DNA of 64,000 bases from Orientallactaga sibirica (taxonomy: Eukaryota; Chordata; Mammalia; Rodentia; Dipodidae). The notes beneath the pieces were generated by a model. The model had not been told where the DNA came from. It ran no database searches and was given only the letters and a program-made list of their open reading frames with translations. Of the stretch, positions 46,268 to 59,288 are shown piece by piece; the stretch's first letter is position 1, and every line of letters starts with the position of its first letter. Location of the stretch: positions 12,868,001 to 12,932,000 of the forward strand of contig JAEOAD010000031.1 in the NCBI GenBank assembly GCA_036365145.1, given 5' to 3'. A program made the position numbers and the translations under genes.

Positions 46268-46431
46268 TGGGCTGGAGGGATGGCTTAGCAGTTAAGGTGT
46301 TTGCCTGCAAAGCCAAAGGACACAGGTTCTATTCCCCATGTTAGCCAGATGCACAAGAGGGCGCATGCATCTGGAATTCATTTGCAGTGGCTGGAGGCCC
46401 TGGCATGCTCATTCTCTCCTCCCTCCCTCCC

Positions 46432-46464
<33 letters not shown>

Positions 46465-46815
46465 TTCTTGGTCAAATAAATAAATAAATAAATAAATAAA
46501 TAAATTAAAAAAAAGAGTCAGTGGAAGGTTGGAGAATGCTGATGGAAGTGCTTGGGTAGGAAAATGAGAGTTGTTAGGCCTGGAGAGATGGCTTAGTTTT
46601 AGGCACTTGCCTGTGAAGCCTAAGGACCCCAGTTTGAGGCTCGATTCCCCAGGACCCACATAAGCCAGATGCACAAGGGGGCACATGCATCTGGAGTTCA
46701 TTTGCAGTGGCTGGAGGCCCTGGTGCGCCCATTCTCTCTGTATCTATCTGCCTCTTTATCTCTCTGTCTGTTGCTCTCAAATAAATAAATAAATAATAAT
46801 AAATAAACAAAAAAA
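46268..46815 (+). repeat. Two sense DIP-like SINEs
   Basis: 46268-46510 with (CTGT)n and (AAAT)n tails, and 46575-46815. Both run from a GGCTGGAGRGATGGCTTAG-type head to AAATAAATAAATAA. Confidence 0.85.
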
Positions 46816-46959
46816 AAGAATGAGAGTTGTTTTTCTTTATAATAATAAATGAACACATCACAAAGAATGCTCAGGTGTTTTTCCTGTTGCCTGCTCAGGG
46901 TATGGTATGCCTTCAGAAAGACAATCCAACAGTGATTTTACCTTCTTTCCTCCTTCCCT

Positions 46960-47785
46960 CCCTCTCTCCCTCCCTTGTTTTTCTTAAGACAGGGTTTCAT
47001 ATGTCCCAGGCTGGCCTAGAATTCCATAATGTTGCTGAGTTCCCTTTCTTTCACCTTCTTAGTGCTTGGATTATAAGCATACACCACCCTACCTGGTTTT
47101 ATATGGTGTTGGGGATAGATCCCAAGGCTTTGTGCATGCTAGGCAAATATACCAGTTGAATTATATCCCTAGCATTTTTTTTGTTTATTTTTATTTTGTT
47201 AATAAAAAAGACATAATAGGAGCTGGAGAAATTGCTCAGTGGTTAAAGGTGCTTGCTTGCAAAGCCTGATTGCCCAGGTTTGATTCCCCAGTACCTACAT
47301 AAAGCTAGATGTACGAAGTGGTGCATGCATCTGGAGTTCATAAATAAAAAATATAGTTTTTAGAGCTGGAGAGATGGCTTAGTGGTTAAGGCGCCTGCCT
47401 CCTAAGCCTAAGAACGCCGGTTCTAATCTTCACATCTCTCGTTTAGCCAAATGCAAAGTGATGCAAGGACGCAGTGCTGCACTTGACCACAAGGGGCACA
47501 CTCATCTGGATTTCATTCACAGCAGCTGAGAGGCTGCTGGCGCGCTCATCTCTATCTGACTTCCTCTCCCTCCCTTTCTGTCTCTCTTTGTGTCTCTCCC
47601 CCAAAACAAAAAATATATATAGTTTTTTAAAAAAGTCTCATAGAAGAGCTACTTGAGGTAAGGTCTCACTCTAGCTCAGGCTGACCTGGAATTCTGTAGT
47701 CTCAGGGTGGCCTCAAACTCATTGCGATCTTCTACCTCTGCCTCCTGAGTGCTGGGATTAAAGGCATGTGCCACCATGCCTGGCA
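46960..47785. repeat. Old SINE (-), truncated DIP (+), long-body DIP (+), B1 (-)
   Basis: Diverged antisense remnant 46970-47175; sense truncated DIP-like 47218-47345; sense long-body DIP-like 47361-47630 with a damaged CTCF-like site near 47484-47500; antisense B1-like 47650-47785. Confidence 0.7.
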
Positions 47786-47989
47786 TATTTTACCCTTAGT
47801 ATCATTAACCTCAGAAATTTGCCATCTAGTTATGTGGCAGAATGTTGTCTTCAACAATCTTCAGAACCTAAAACTGAATCTGGTACCCATTGTATGTATA
47901 GAATAGTTGTTCTTTTCAGAAGGCTAGCACATTGTTGAGTGATGTATGCTGAACACTGTTGTCTTAAGTCTACTTTCCATACACTAGAG

Positions 47990-48415
47990 ATTTTTTTTTC
48001 CGAGGTAGGGTCTCACTCTAGCTCAGGCTGACTTTGAATTCACTGTGTAGTCTCAGGGTGGCCTCGAACTCATGGCGATCCTCCTATTTCTGCCTCCCGA
48101 GTGCTGGGATTAAAATGTGGTTTCCTTTAATTTCTACCTTAAAAGTAAATCTGTAGTGTAAAGCTGAGCGTGCTTCACAAGCAAGCAAGTGCTTAACCGC
48201 TAAGCCATAGGTAGGTTTTTAAGATAAAATTACATCTTCAGGTAGAAATACTGAAGTTTTTTTTTTTTTTTTTTTTTTTGAGGTGGGTTTCACTCTATCC
48301 TAAACTGACCTGGAACTCACTCTGTAGTCCCAGGCTGGCCTCAAACTCACAGCCATCCTCCTACCTCTGCCTCCCAAAAGCTGGGATTAAAGGCGTGCAT
48401 TATCATACCCAGTTT
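47990..48415 (-). repeat. Two antisense B1-like SINEs
   Basis: 47990-48112 (5' part missing) and 48258-48415. 48416-49185 is AT-rich intron with no feature I can support. Confidence 0.75.
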
Positions 48416-49189
48416 ACTGAAATACTTTTATGGTTTAGGGAATCAGTTTAAAAAGATTAATACTGCATAGTTACATAGTTACATGTTCTGGATTCAGTTA
48501 GAATGACTAATAGTGTTTTAATGATAGTTACCCTAAGATGAGAACTTTCAAAGACAAGAGCTATTAATCATGTACAAGCACTCAGTAGTCAGTAATCCAT
48601 TCGACAGTTTTTCATGGAAGAATTGAGTTAGGCCACAAAAGGAGAAACATGAACACAAAATAATTTCAGGGTTTAGGGTATAATTAAAAATAAATAATAT
48701 AATAAATTCATTATTACAATATATAGTATATTCTAGTATATACTGTATCTAAGTTGTAACATCAGAGTTAGGGTACCTGGTTGGCATCCCAGAGGGATAA
48801 AGCTGATTGGTGTAGGTATTGCTTTTATATTCCTGCTGCTAAAAGTGGTATACAATTCTTTTGAGTCAAATAGCTTCATCCTAGGAGAGCTCCACAGAGG
48901 GTCTGGGTGTGAGCAGACTGGCTGGAGTATAGCAAGTTAGCTCTCCCTCCTGTCTCTACCAGATTGTTCAAGTACATTCTGCATTTGCTTGCCTTTTCCA
49001 TCTGTACTTCCTCTGACTTGGATCTTCCTTAGGCCTTTTGTGATTGCTCTTGAGATACCTCTGTGGCCATTAGGGACTCTTGAGAGCACTGAATCACATG
49101 ATTTAACTTCTAAATTGGATTTGACTTCTAAAATGCCCATTTCTGGACCATTTTAATATACCTCAAGCTTTTGAGATCATGCCTTATTT

Positions 49190-49194
49190 TCCAT

Positions 49195-49229
<35 letters not shown>

Positions 49230-49662
49230 TTTTCAGGTAGGATCTCATTCTAGCCCAGGCTGACCTGGAATTTACTATGTAGTCTCAGGGTGGTCTTGAA
49301 CTCATAGTGATTCTCCTACCTCAGCCTCCTGAGTGCTGGGAATAAAAGTGTGTGCCACCACACTTGGCCACTCCTTATTTTCTATTTAAAAAAATTTTTT
49401 AAAAAAATTATTTCATTTATTTTTGGAGAGAGACACAGAGAGAGCCAGACAGAGGGAGAGGGAGACAGATAGAGATGGGCGTGCCAGCAGTCTCTCAGCT
49501 GCTGTGAACAAAATCCAGATGTGTGCGCCACCTTGTGGGCAAGTGCGGCATTGCGCCCTTGTATCACTTTGCATCTGGCTAAACGTGGGACCTGGAGATT
49601 GGAACTGGGTTCTTAGGCTTAGCAGGCGGCTGCCTTAACCGCTAAGCCATCTCTCCAGCCCT
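49190..49662 (-). repeat. (TTTA)n, B1-like and long-body DIP-like SINEs
   Basis: (TTTA)n 49193-49233 leads into antisense B1-like to 49370. A long-body antisense DIP-like element at 49400-49662 carries a CTCF-like site damaged at GTGGGCA. Confidence 0.8.
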
Positions 49663-49824
49663 ATTTTCTAGTTTTTTTTTTTTTAGCTTACTTTGGCTTT
49701 TTATTGTTATTAATTGGTTAACAATACCCTCCCCCCTTTGCTTGGTGATTCTGTATTTTTAAAGGTCATCATTGATCAGTTTTGGTTTTTTTAGGGTCTA
49801 CTTTCCACTTTTTAAAAAAAATTA

Positions 49825-50500
49825 ATAAATTAAAAAATTATTTGCAAGGAGAATGAGAGAGAGAGAGAGGAGGGAGGGAAGGAATGGGTGCTCCAGGGTT
49901 TCCATTCTCTGCAAACAAACTCCAGGTGCATGTGCCACTTTGTGCATTTGGCTTTCTGTGGGTACTGGGGAATCAAACCTGGGTCCTTAGGCTTCTCAGG
50001 TAAGCGCCTTAGCTGCTGATCCATCTCTCTAGCCTATACTTTTTCTGTTTTTGGAGACAGGTTCCCACTATGTATCGTGCCCTGTTGTGTGCCTGTGTGA
50101 CCTTGCACACTTATGTCACTTTTGCATATGGTTAAACGTGGGACCTGGATATTCAAACAAGCATTAGGCTTCACAGGCAGGCGCCTTAACTACTAAGCCA
50201 TCTCTTCAGCCCAGGCTGGCCTGTTTTTAATGCACTATGTAGCCCAGGCTGGTTTGATCTTCCTTCCTTCATCTCCTAAGTGCTGGGATTACAATAAGTA
50301 TGTACCAATAGGCCTTCCTGTTTGCACTTCAATTTTTTTTTTTCCTTTTTGATAAAGTGTCTTACTGTGCTGTATAGCTTCAGCTTTCTGGGAACTCGAT
50401 GTAGACAGGCTGGCCTCAAACTTGTCACAATCCTCTTTCCTTGCCATAGCCTCCCAAGTGGCTGGGATTATAGTTGTGCTCTACCATGCCCTGCTTATAC
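49825..50500 (-). repeat. DIP short-body, DIP long-body fragment and B1-like remnants
   Basis: Antisense DIP-like 49825-50032; a long-body DIP fragment 50075-50212 that has lost part of its body; B1-like remnants 50215-50300 and 50340-50495. 50500-52020 is SINE-free and holds exon 4. Confidence 0.65.
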
Positions 50501-51321
50501 TTGTGAGCACCGTAGAGTCTCACAGTGGCTTCTCCTTTTGTATCTGTTCTGAGCCTCACTTTTTCAAATACTGGCTGTGCTGCTTGTGTTTTAATAACAG
50601 ACCCGCATCCCTAACCTTGGTTTTCAAGCATCTGTTTCTCTCACTTGTTTGCACCTGCACTTAAACATCTTTGCATTTCATTTAAAAAACATGTTTCTGG
50701 GGAGGAGCGTGAAAAAAAAATTTCTCCTCAACCTGAACCTTCCTTCAAAGTTACCTTTTTAATTAAGTGGTGAAGATTGTTAGTAGAATGAGGTCCTAAG
50801 AGGCACAAGGCTAATTATTCGTAGAGAATTTAAAAAAAAAATAGGTATGCTAGAAAAAAAGAGTGACAATGATTTCTTATTGTGAGAACCTAGCCAAATG
50901 CTGTAACTTTTATTTAGACTGAATGGCAGATATGCTTTCTTTTAGCTTCTAAGGGAGATGGTTTGCCTGAAGTCAAAGTTGAAATTCTAAGCATTAGGGA
51001 ATTTAAAGTTCATCATTAATTACTTTGTCCTTACTGGAAGTAATCTCTCTTATCTTTGTGTATTGTAAGTTTATGTTTTAGTGGTGCTTAATGATGTACA
51101 TGGTTGGAAGAGCATTGGTAAACATCATGTCTTAGGACAGTATACCTCTTCTTTGTAAAGATAGTGCTTTGTTTTTTCATAAGGAAAACTCTCAACCCCC
51201 CCCTTTTAGTACTTAGTATTTAGTTACTTGAATTCTTTAAATTGCAATAAATGTTCTGGTAATGAAAATAGCAAATAGCAGTTAAGAAAAGGATTCATGC
51301 ATGCTCTTATTGATTTTGCAG

Positions 51322-51408
51322 ATGTGGGAAGAATATCCTGATGTTTATGGGGTTAGGCGGTCAAATCGAAGCAGACAAGAGCCATCCCGGTTTAATATTA
51401 AGGAAGAG
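51322..51408 (+). CDS. CHD2: CHD2 exon 4, conserved [17 protein letters not shown] segment
   Basis: The acceptor ends TTTTGCAG at 51321 and the donor is GTAAGG from 51409. The exon is 29 codons long, phase 0 on both sides, giving about residues 99-127, starting [20 protein letters not shown] and ending FNIKEE. This short Arg-rich segment is well conserved among CHD1/CHD2 proteins. By analogy with yeast Chd1 it may be the part that contacts the nucleosome surface ahead of the chromodomains; that role is inference. Because it is in phase on both sides, skipping this exon would keep the frame. Confidence 0.95.
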
Positions 51409-52034
51409 GTAAGGAGAAAAGATTTGAGGGGATACATTTAAATTCCCTATCTTACCTCATCCTCTGTGACCCTTATATGAATTATAATTAACAAGAATGA
51501 GCGTCAGGTATGGGAGTTAAAAGTGACTCTAATGTGAGCTTTCTGAGAGTAGAAAAAGCAAGAAATTAATTAAATAAAACCTCAAAGAAATCACAGAATA
51601 GTTAATTTTTCATTAAAGCATTATACAGTATTACAGTTTTTTTAAGTTAAGTTTCTGATAGTGAAATTGATTATTGCAAGTTCAGTTTTTTAAATGTTTA
51701 GCTTCTATATTTAGGCTTTATTAAAGAGTAACTTGGTGAACAGGTGAAACAATGAAAGTAGTTTTGTACTTGAAGGGAGGAGGAGGGAGAAGGAGTATTT
51801 AATGTTTGTTTTTTATCTTATGTAAATTTGATTTTCTAGCTCACTTTTAGTGTGAGGTATAAAATTAGTTTTTAATATTCACTCCGATCTCATTGTAAAA
51901 GATTGAATAGATTGGTGATTCCCTCCTGGCCCCCAATGGGTTTTGTTTTGTTTGTGTTTTTTTGTTATGCTGAGATTGGAACATAGAAAATTGTGCCTGC
52001 TAAGCAAGCACTTTTGTGACTGAGCTACATCCCC

Positions 52035-52295
52035 ATTTAAAAAAAAATTATTTATTTATTCATTTATTTTGGAGAGAGACAGAGAGGGAGAGGAAGACAG
52101 ATAAAGATGGGTGCTCCAGCAGTCTCTCAGCTGCTGTGAACAAAATCCAGATGCGTGCGCCCCCTTGTGGTCAAGTGCGACATTGCGCCCTTGCATCACT
52201 TTGCATCTGACTAAACGTGGGACCTGGAGATTGGAACCGGCGTTCTTAGGCTTAGGAGGCAGGCGCCTTAACCGCTAAGCCATCTCTAGCCCTAC
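52035..52295 (-). repeat. Long-body DIP-like SINE with intact CTCF-like motif
   Basis: Antisense, from TTTATTTATTCATTTATTTTGG to GCCATCTCTAGCCC. TGCGCCCCCTTGTGGTCA is at 52156-52173. It lies between exons 4 and 5. Confidence 0.85.
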
Positions 52296-52629
52296 ATCCC
52301 CATTTTTAAGGCTGACATGATATACTGGTTCACTTGTCTATAGATTAATATGTGTTTTAGAACCTTTCTCAAGTTGTGATATTTTTGTGATTTTTATTTC
52401 TATATTAAGTTTATAGACTTGAATCTTTCTTCATCAAATGTCCCTTTCTGCCTTGTTAGGAGGACTCTGCTCTTAGCTGTGCAGTATTTTTCTGATGAAA
52501 ATTAAATATCAGTAGCCAAAGGTTAGGAAGTTTTTGAGTGTGGACTTTTAGTAATTTGCTTTAAAAATCCAGTCACATATTTGTAGAAGTCTTTTTCTGT
52601 TTTACGTATTAATACAATCTTTAAAAAAT

Positions 52630-53060
52630 TAAAAACAAAAATTTTTTTTATTTTTGGAGAGAGACACAGAGAGAGACAGACAGAGAGAGAGGGAGAGGGA
52701 GACATGTAAGAGAATGGGCATGTCAGCAGTCTCTCAGCTGCTGTGAACGAAATCCAGATGCATTCGTCCCCTTGTGGGCAAGTGCAGCATTGCGCCCTTG
52801 CGTCACTTTGCATCTGGCTAAACTGGGGACCTGGAGATTGGAACTGGGTTCTTAGGCTTAGGAGGCAGGGGCCTTAACCGCTAAGCCATCTCTCCAGCCC
52901 TTAATACAATCTTTTTAAAATTAAAAAATTTTTTTTTTTTTTCGAGGTTGGTCACACTCTATCTCAGGCTGACCTGGAATTCACTCTGTATTCTCAAGGG
53001 TGGCCTCATGGCGATCCTCCTACCTCTGCCTCCTGAGTGCTGGGACTAAAGGCATCCAGC
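52630..53060 (-). repeat. Long-body DIP-like and B1-like SINEs
   Basis: Antisense DIP-like 52630-52900 with a mutated CTCF-like site (CGTCCCCTTGTGGGCA), then antisense B1-like 52925-53058. 53060-54100 has no further repeat and holds exon 5. Confidence 0.8.
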
Positions 53061-53692
53061 ATATTAATACATTCTTAATAGAATCCAAGACTAATAGCCA
53101 TAGGAGTAATTTGTCACTTTGGTTAATTTTGTGGAAAAAGAGCTAATCAAATAACTGTGATTCTAGTCTTTCCTTGACCTGATGCTTTTTAACCAGAGCC
53201 CTTTTCATTCATGACTGAATCTGTTCTGTAATCAAGTTTAAAATGAATGGATTAGTGCCATTGCCTTCAATATCCAATGATGAACTGCTGTGCTATTTTC
53301 TTTTGATAGGCTGGTTATGCAGCATTCATTATTGTTGATACTAGGACATAAGGCTTCTAACATGTATACTAACTAGAACTAAGTAAAACTTAAAATTGTG
53401 TTCCTCAGTCACAGTCAGGTGCCCAGTTGTCACATGTGGCTAATATTGACTATTGGATAATGTAGATTTAGAACAGTTATGTCACTGTAGAAGGTTTGGA
53501 TGTTGCAGTTCTGGAAGTCAAATGAGATATGTACTTGTCCTGGCTTTAAAGACTCAGTGATAGCGGAGATACAGTGCTTTTCAAAGCAAAAGAAAAGGGA
53601 ATACTACCTAATACATGCTTAGGGTTCTTTCTGTCTAAAGTCTCACTGTGAATTAAAATCTTTAACCATTTTTCCCCCCTTACACACTGAAG

Positions 53693-53754
53693 GCAAGTAG
53701 CGGGTCTGAAAGTGGGAGCCCCAAAAGAAGAGGCCAGAGGCAGCTGAAAAAACA
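53693..53754 (+). CDS. CHD2: CHD2 exon 5, basic Ser/Arg/Lys segment
   Basis: The acceptor is a T/C tract, then ACACACTGAAG ending at 53692; the donor GTAAGT starts at 53755. Twenty codons plus two bases encode about residues 128-147, ASSGSESGSPKRRGQRQLKK, with Gln 148 split across the next intron (phase 2). It matches human CHD2, which continues with a charged linker towards the tandem chromodomains. The next exon lies beyond the right edge of the window, so at least 10.2 kb of intron follows. Confidence 0.94.
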
Positions 53755-54104
53755 GTAAGTCTTTCATGGGGGAAATTATTTAATCTGGTAGTGTCAAACA
53801 TGTCCACATTTCTGGGACAACTTTGCTTCAGTTGCCAGTCTGACCTGGATCCCCCAGTGTTGGCTTCTGAGCTTGGGTCTTGTACTGACAGTGGCAGCAG
53901 CGTGGGAACTGTGGGATTCTGTTCAAAGTGGGATGGGTAGTTCTATAGATTCTTAGCTTCTCCCTGGCTTGCCCAGCTAGCACATTTACTAAACAGGCAC
54001 TTGACATTCTAAGTTAAGTAAGGAAGAAATTTAAGTTGGCTATTTTCATTTCAATTGTTCTTTGTGTTGACAGTAATAAAATTATATTGGATGAACACCC
54101 CATT

Positions 54105-54640
54105 ATTTATTTATTTGTTTTGAAATAATCTATTTAGCCCAGGCTGACCATGAGCTCATGGTGATCCCCCCACTTTAGCCTACTGAGTAATGGAAATTAA
54201 AGGCATATGCCATCACACCTCGCTGTTTATTATCATCATTATTTTTGAAAACTTTGACTTTTTTTGAGACAGAGTCTCATGTAATCAAGGCTAGCTTCAA
54301 ATTTGCTATGGAGTCAAGGATGGCCTCCTGATCCTCTTATCTCCACCTTCTAAGTCATGGTATTATAGAAGTATACCACCATAACTGACTGTACATTATT
54401 ATTATTAAAAAAAATTTAAAACATTTTATTTTTATTTATTTATTTGAGAGGGAGGGACAGAGGGGGGGAGAGGGAGAGGGAGAGAATGGGCACACCAGGG
54501 CATCCAGCTGCTGAAAATAAACTGCAGACATATGTACCACCTTGTGCATCTGGATTATGTGGGTTCTGGGTAATTGAACTTGTGTCTTTTGGCTGTGCAG
54601 GCAAGTGCCTTAAATGCTAAGCCATCTCTTTAGCTTTGTA
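54105..54640 (-). repeat. Old B1-like remnants and DIP-like SINE
   Basis: Diverged antisense B1-like 54115-54225 and 54255-54390; DIP-like 54415-54640. Confidence 0.6.
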
Positions 54641-54654
54641 CATTATTTTTAACT

Positions 54655-55310
54655 AAAAATTTCTAGTGGTGGCTCATGTCTTTAATCCCAGCATTCTGGA
54701 GGCAGAGGTAGGAGGATTGCTGTGAGTTCAAGGAGAGCCTGGGACTACAGAGTGAGTTCCAGGTTAGTCTAGGCTAGAGTGAGACTGCCTTGAAAAAATA
54801 AAAAACAAAACAAAACAACACCATCATGGTTTATTGTCTGTAATTATGGAAGCTGTCAATAATAAAAAATAAAAATTAGTGCTGGAGAAATTGCTTAGTG
54901 GTTAAGGCACTTGCCTGTGAAACTTAAGGATTCATGTGCGACTCTCCAGATCCCACATAAAATGCACAAAAGGTGAGGCAAGTGCAAGGTTGTACATGCC
55001 CACTAGTTGGCACAAGCTTCTGGAGTTGGATTTCAGTGGCTGAGGCCCTGGTGTGCCAATTCTCTTTCTCTCTGTCTAAAATTTTTAGTCAAAAATTGTT
55101 GTAAGAAATAACTTTCGGGATGGAGAGATGGCTTAGTTAAGGTGCTTGCCTGTGAAGCCTAAGGATCCAGGTTCAATTCCCCAGTACCTATATAAGCCAG
55201 ATGCACAAGGAAGAGCATACTTCTGGAGTTTGTTTGCAATCGCTAGCAGCCCTAGTGCGTTCATTCTCTCTGTGTATTTCTCTCTCTCTCAAATAAATAA
55301 ATGGAAACTA
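54655..55310 (+). repeat. Sense B1-like, short L1 3' end, two DIP-like SINEs
   Basis: B1-like 54655-54820. At about 54826-54875, CATGGTTTATTGTCTGTAAT and what follows is the extreme 3' end of an L1 in sense orientation (compare 42615-42655). DIP-like 54878-55090 and 55115-55310. 55320-55850 has no recognised feature. Confidence 0.7.
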
Positions 55311-55854
55311 TTTTAAAAGAGAAATAACTTGCCAAATCTTTTTTTTTGGAGGGGGTGCAATTCCTTTGACTATATGAATTCTATAGTTCCTCTTAGAAAA
55401 ATGTTCCTAACCAAAATTTGTATACTATCCATGATTTCCAGTTAAGCAATTGTTTATATTTTCCACTAAGAGCTCTACTTAATAATCTTTGATTCTGAAA
55501 TACTAGTAATCTTTAATGAGTGATTTAAGGTAAATTTGACTTTTTAAACCCATTCCCATCTCCAGAACAGTAGTATGAATTCTGTTTACTCAGCAACTAA
55601 TATTGTCTTAAGATTTTGACATTAAATTATTAAAGAACTTGTAGAACATCACGTATTTACTGTTGACTTGTCAGAATATATCTAGTTTCCAGTTGTGTTT
55701 TACGATTTGCTTGGCGGGATAATAGCTGCTGGCAGACCTGGATTGCTTGGCACCTTAGAAGGTGTTTGTTGTACCTCAGTCCTATGATCTACTTGGAGCT
55801 CTGTTCTTTGTCTAATGGCCATTTGGGGATCTTTTCTGAAATGCCCATCTTTTT

Positions 55855-56207
55855 TTTGTTTTCTGAAGCAGGGTTTCAGTTTAGCTCAGGCTGACCTGGA
55901 ATTCACTATGTAGTCTCAGGGTGGCCTCGAACTCACAGTGATCCTCCTACCTCTGCCTCCCAAGGGCTGGGATTAAAGGCGTGCACCACCATGCCCAGGT
56001 TAAAATGCCCATCTTTATTTTTTTATTTTTTTATTTTTTTTATTTTTATTTTTTTTTGGTTTTTTCGAGGTAGGGTCTCACTCTGGCCCAGGCTGACCTG
56101 GAATTACCTATGTAGTCTCAGGGTGGCCTTGAACTCACGGTGATCCTCCTACTTCTGCCTCCCGAGTGCTGGGATTAAAGGCGTACGCCACCATGCCCGG
56201 CTACTTT
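55855..56207 (-). repeat. Two antisense B1-like SINEs
   Basis: 55855-56003 and 56055-56205, separated by a T-rich (TTTTA)n stretch. Confidence 0.85.
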
Positions 56208-56436
56208 ATTTTTAATTTATTAAAAAATATTTAAAATTTTTATTTATTTGTTTATTTATTAGAGACAGAGAGAGGGAGAGAGAGTGAGGATGAGTGAGAA
56301 TGGGTGCTCCAGGGCCTCTTGCCACTGCAAACGATATCCAGATGCATGTGCCACCATGTACATCTGGCTTACGTGGGACCTGGAGAATTGAACTGGGGTC
56401 CTTAGTCACTGCCTTAACTGCTAAGCCATTTCTCCA

Positions 56437-56438
<2 letters not shown>

Positions 56439-56496
<58 letters not shown>
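56439..56496. repeat. (TA)n microsatellite, unit 1 first
   Basis: About 29 TA units at the head of a DIP-like SINE. The equivalent in unit 2 is 59228-59285. Confidence 0.95.
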
Positions 56497-56500
<4 letters not shown>

Positions 56501-57088
56501 TTTAAGGTAGGGTCTCACTCTAGCTCATGTTGACCTCCTGGAACTCACCCTGTAATTCCAGGCTGGCCTCAGACTCACAGCAGGCCTCCTACTTTTGCTT
56601 CCTAATTTTTAGGATTAAAGGTCTGTGCCACCATGCCTGGCTTGACAATTTTTTTCTTTTCTTTTTTTTTTTTGATGGTTTTTCAAAGGTAGGGTCTCAC
56701 TGTAGCTCAGGCTGACCTGGAATTCACTCTGTAGTCTTAGGGTGTCCTCAAACTCAAGGCAATCCTCCTACCTCTGCCTCCCGAGTGCTGGGATTAAAGG
56801 CGTGCGCCACCGTGCCCAGCATGGCTTGACAATTTTTGTACATATATTTTATGTATTTTCTTTTTTCCAAGGTAGGGTCTCACTCTAGCTCAAGCTGACC
56901 TGGAATTCACTCTGTAGTCTCAGGGTGGCCTTGAACTCTTTGTGATCCTCCAACCTCTGTCTCCCTAGTGCTGGTATTAAAGGCGTGTGCCACCAGCATA
57001 CTGGCTTATTGTGTATTTTCATTGTATTTCCATTGCTTCCCTTTTGCCCTCATTAAATCCCTTCTTTCCAGTTGCTCCCACTTCTTTG

Positions 57089-57091
<3 letters not shown>

Positions 57092-57155
<64 letters not shown>
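57092..57155. repeat. (TA)n microsatellite, unit 1 second
   Basis: About 32 TA units. The equivalent in unit 2 is about 59875-59937. Confidence 0.95.
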
Positions 57156-57162
<7 letters not shown>

Positions 57163-57194
57163 GTGACCCACTGAGTTTTAAGAGTTGTTTTGTT

Positions 57195-57445
57195 TTCTTT
57201 TTGGAGAGAGACAGAGACAGAGGGAGAGGGAGAGGAAGACAGACAGAGATGGGCTGGCCAGCAGTCTCTCAGCTGCTGCGAATGAACTCCAGATGCGTGC
57301 GTCCCCTTGTGGTCAAGTGCGCCCTCGTGTCACTTTTGCATCTGGCTGAATGTGGGACCTGGAGATTGGAACTGCTGGAGATTGGAACCGGCCTTCTTAG
57401 GCTTAGGAGGCAAGCGCCTTAACCGCTAAGCCATTTCTGCAGCCC
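57195..57445 (-). repeat. Long-body DIP-like SINE (unit 1)
   Basis: Antisense, with a CTCF-like motif with one mismatch at 57298-57315. The unit 2 counterpart is about 59980-60222 with the motif at 60074-60091. Both carry the same internal GGAGATTGGAAC duplication. Confidence 0.8.
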
Positions 57446-57834
57446 TTAAGAGGTTTTTGTGTCAGCACAGATGGAAGGTTATTTACTGGAGCATGGTCAA
57501 TTTACTAGTGGCCACTTCACTGAAGAAAATGGCTCTCTTCCCCGAGCAACTGGGAAGCTACCATAAATTCCTTAGGGAAGTTTGGGGCCTCATCAGCTTT
57601 GACAGTCAATTTTTTTCTCAGCACTTTGAATTTTGAATCTCCCAAGAATTGTTGCCTTCTATAGAAACAAACTTCTCTGATCAAAGCTGAAGCAGCCTCA
57701 GTGTAGGGACATAAACATCAATATTTAGAAGGCATGAGATGTGCATTCTTGACCAGGAAACATAGTAGCTTGCCTCTAATCAAGTGTGCCAGACCCTGAT
57801 GTTTGAATGTGATGCTCGGCATTGACAGAAACTC

Positions 57835-58217
57835 AAGGACAATTTTTTTAAAGTCCATTTTTTTATTGTCAACTTCTTTAATTGTAGACAATATCCCATG
57901 ATACTTCCCTCCCTCCCCCACTTTTCCCTTTGAAACTTCACTCTCCATCATAGCCCTTTCCCTCTCAATCAGTCTCTCTTTTCAGTTTGATGTCATGATC
58001 TTTTCCTCCTATTTTGATGGTCTTGTGTAGATAGTGTCAGGCACTGTGAGGTCATGGATATCTAGGTCATTTTGTGTCTGGAGGAGCACGTTGTAAGAGT
58101 CCTCCTCTTCCTTTGGCTCTTATATTCTTTCCGCCCCTCTTCTGCAATGGACCCTGAGCCTTGGAAGGTGAGTTTGAGATGTTTCAGTGCTGAGTACTAC
58201 TCTGAAGGACAATATTT
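57835..58217 (-). mobile_element. 5'-truncated L1 3' UTR insertion (unit 1)
   Basis: Antisense L1 3' UTR, from TTTTTTATTGTCAACTTC to the GACCCTGAGCCTTGGAAGG region, flanked by AAGGACAAT at 57835-57843 and 58205-58213. The unit 2 counterpart is about 60613-60998. Small ORFs over it are not genes. Confidence 0.8.
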
Positions 58218-59225
58218 TGAAATGTCAGTTTACTATATGCTTTTGAAACCCTGCATATTTTCATCTACAGATTTTGTAGATTAATATGTGATATATAGAT
58301 TTAAAATTTTAATTTAATTTTACTATTTTTGTAGGGTGCTGGGCAGTTAACTTGGCTTAATGCTTGTTAATGCTAAGAATACTCTTACTGCTACCCCTGC
58401 CAAAAAGGTTTTTAAGAAAATTAATATCTAAATTTAGCAAAGCTGTGTAGTACACAGACTATCTTCTATAATTTCTCCAGTTTTCACAGTTGCCAGTGCC
58501 TTTTCTCCTGTTCACTTGATTGTTGTAGGGCTCTGTTTATATAGGCTTATGTATATGTGTGTGTATGTGTGTGTGTATATATACATATACATATACACAT
58601 ACACACGCATGTTTCTCTCAACCATTTGAGACTAGAGTTCATGTGCTAAGGCCACTCAGCCCACATACTTAAATGTGCATTTCTGAAGAATAAGGGTATT
58701 CTTCTTCATTACTACGTACAGTATAGTCTCAGCTTCATTTGATTATAAGCACTGAAGTACTTCTAACAGATTCCAATTTTGTCACTAACCCATTCTTCAA
58801 CCCCAGGACACGCCCAGTCTTGGCTCAGATGCTGCAGCTTATTGTCACATTTCTTTTTTTTTGTTGTTTCTTTCTTTTTTTTTTTTTTAAATATTTATTT
58901 ATTTGAGAGAGAGAGAGAGAGAGAATGGGCGCACCAGGGCATCAGCCACTGCAAATGAACTCTAGACACATGTGCCCCCCTTGTGCATCTGGCTTATGTG
59001 TTTAATTTATTAAAAATATTTAAAATTTTTATTTATTTGTTTATTTATTAGAGACAGAGAGAGGGAGAGAGAGTGAGGATGAGTGAGAATGGGTGCTCCA
59101 GGGCCTCTTGCCACTGCAAACGATATCCAGATGCATGTGCCACCATGTACATCTGGCTTACGTGGGACCTGGAGAATTGAACTGGGGTCCTTAGTCACTG
59201 CCTTAACTGCTAAGCCATTTCTCCA

Positions 59226-59288
<63 letters not shown>

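Noticed and set aside
58072..58284. Identical small ORFs containing MDPEPWKVSL at 58072 and 60857
   Set aside because: They lie in the antisense L1 3' UTR and its duplicate; sharing comes from the tandem duplication, not selection.
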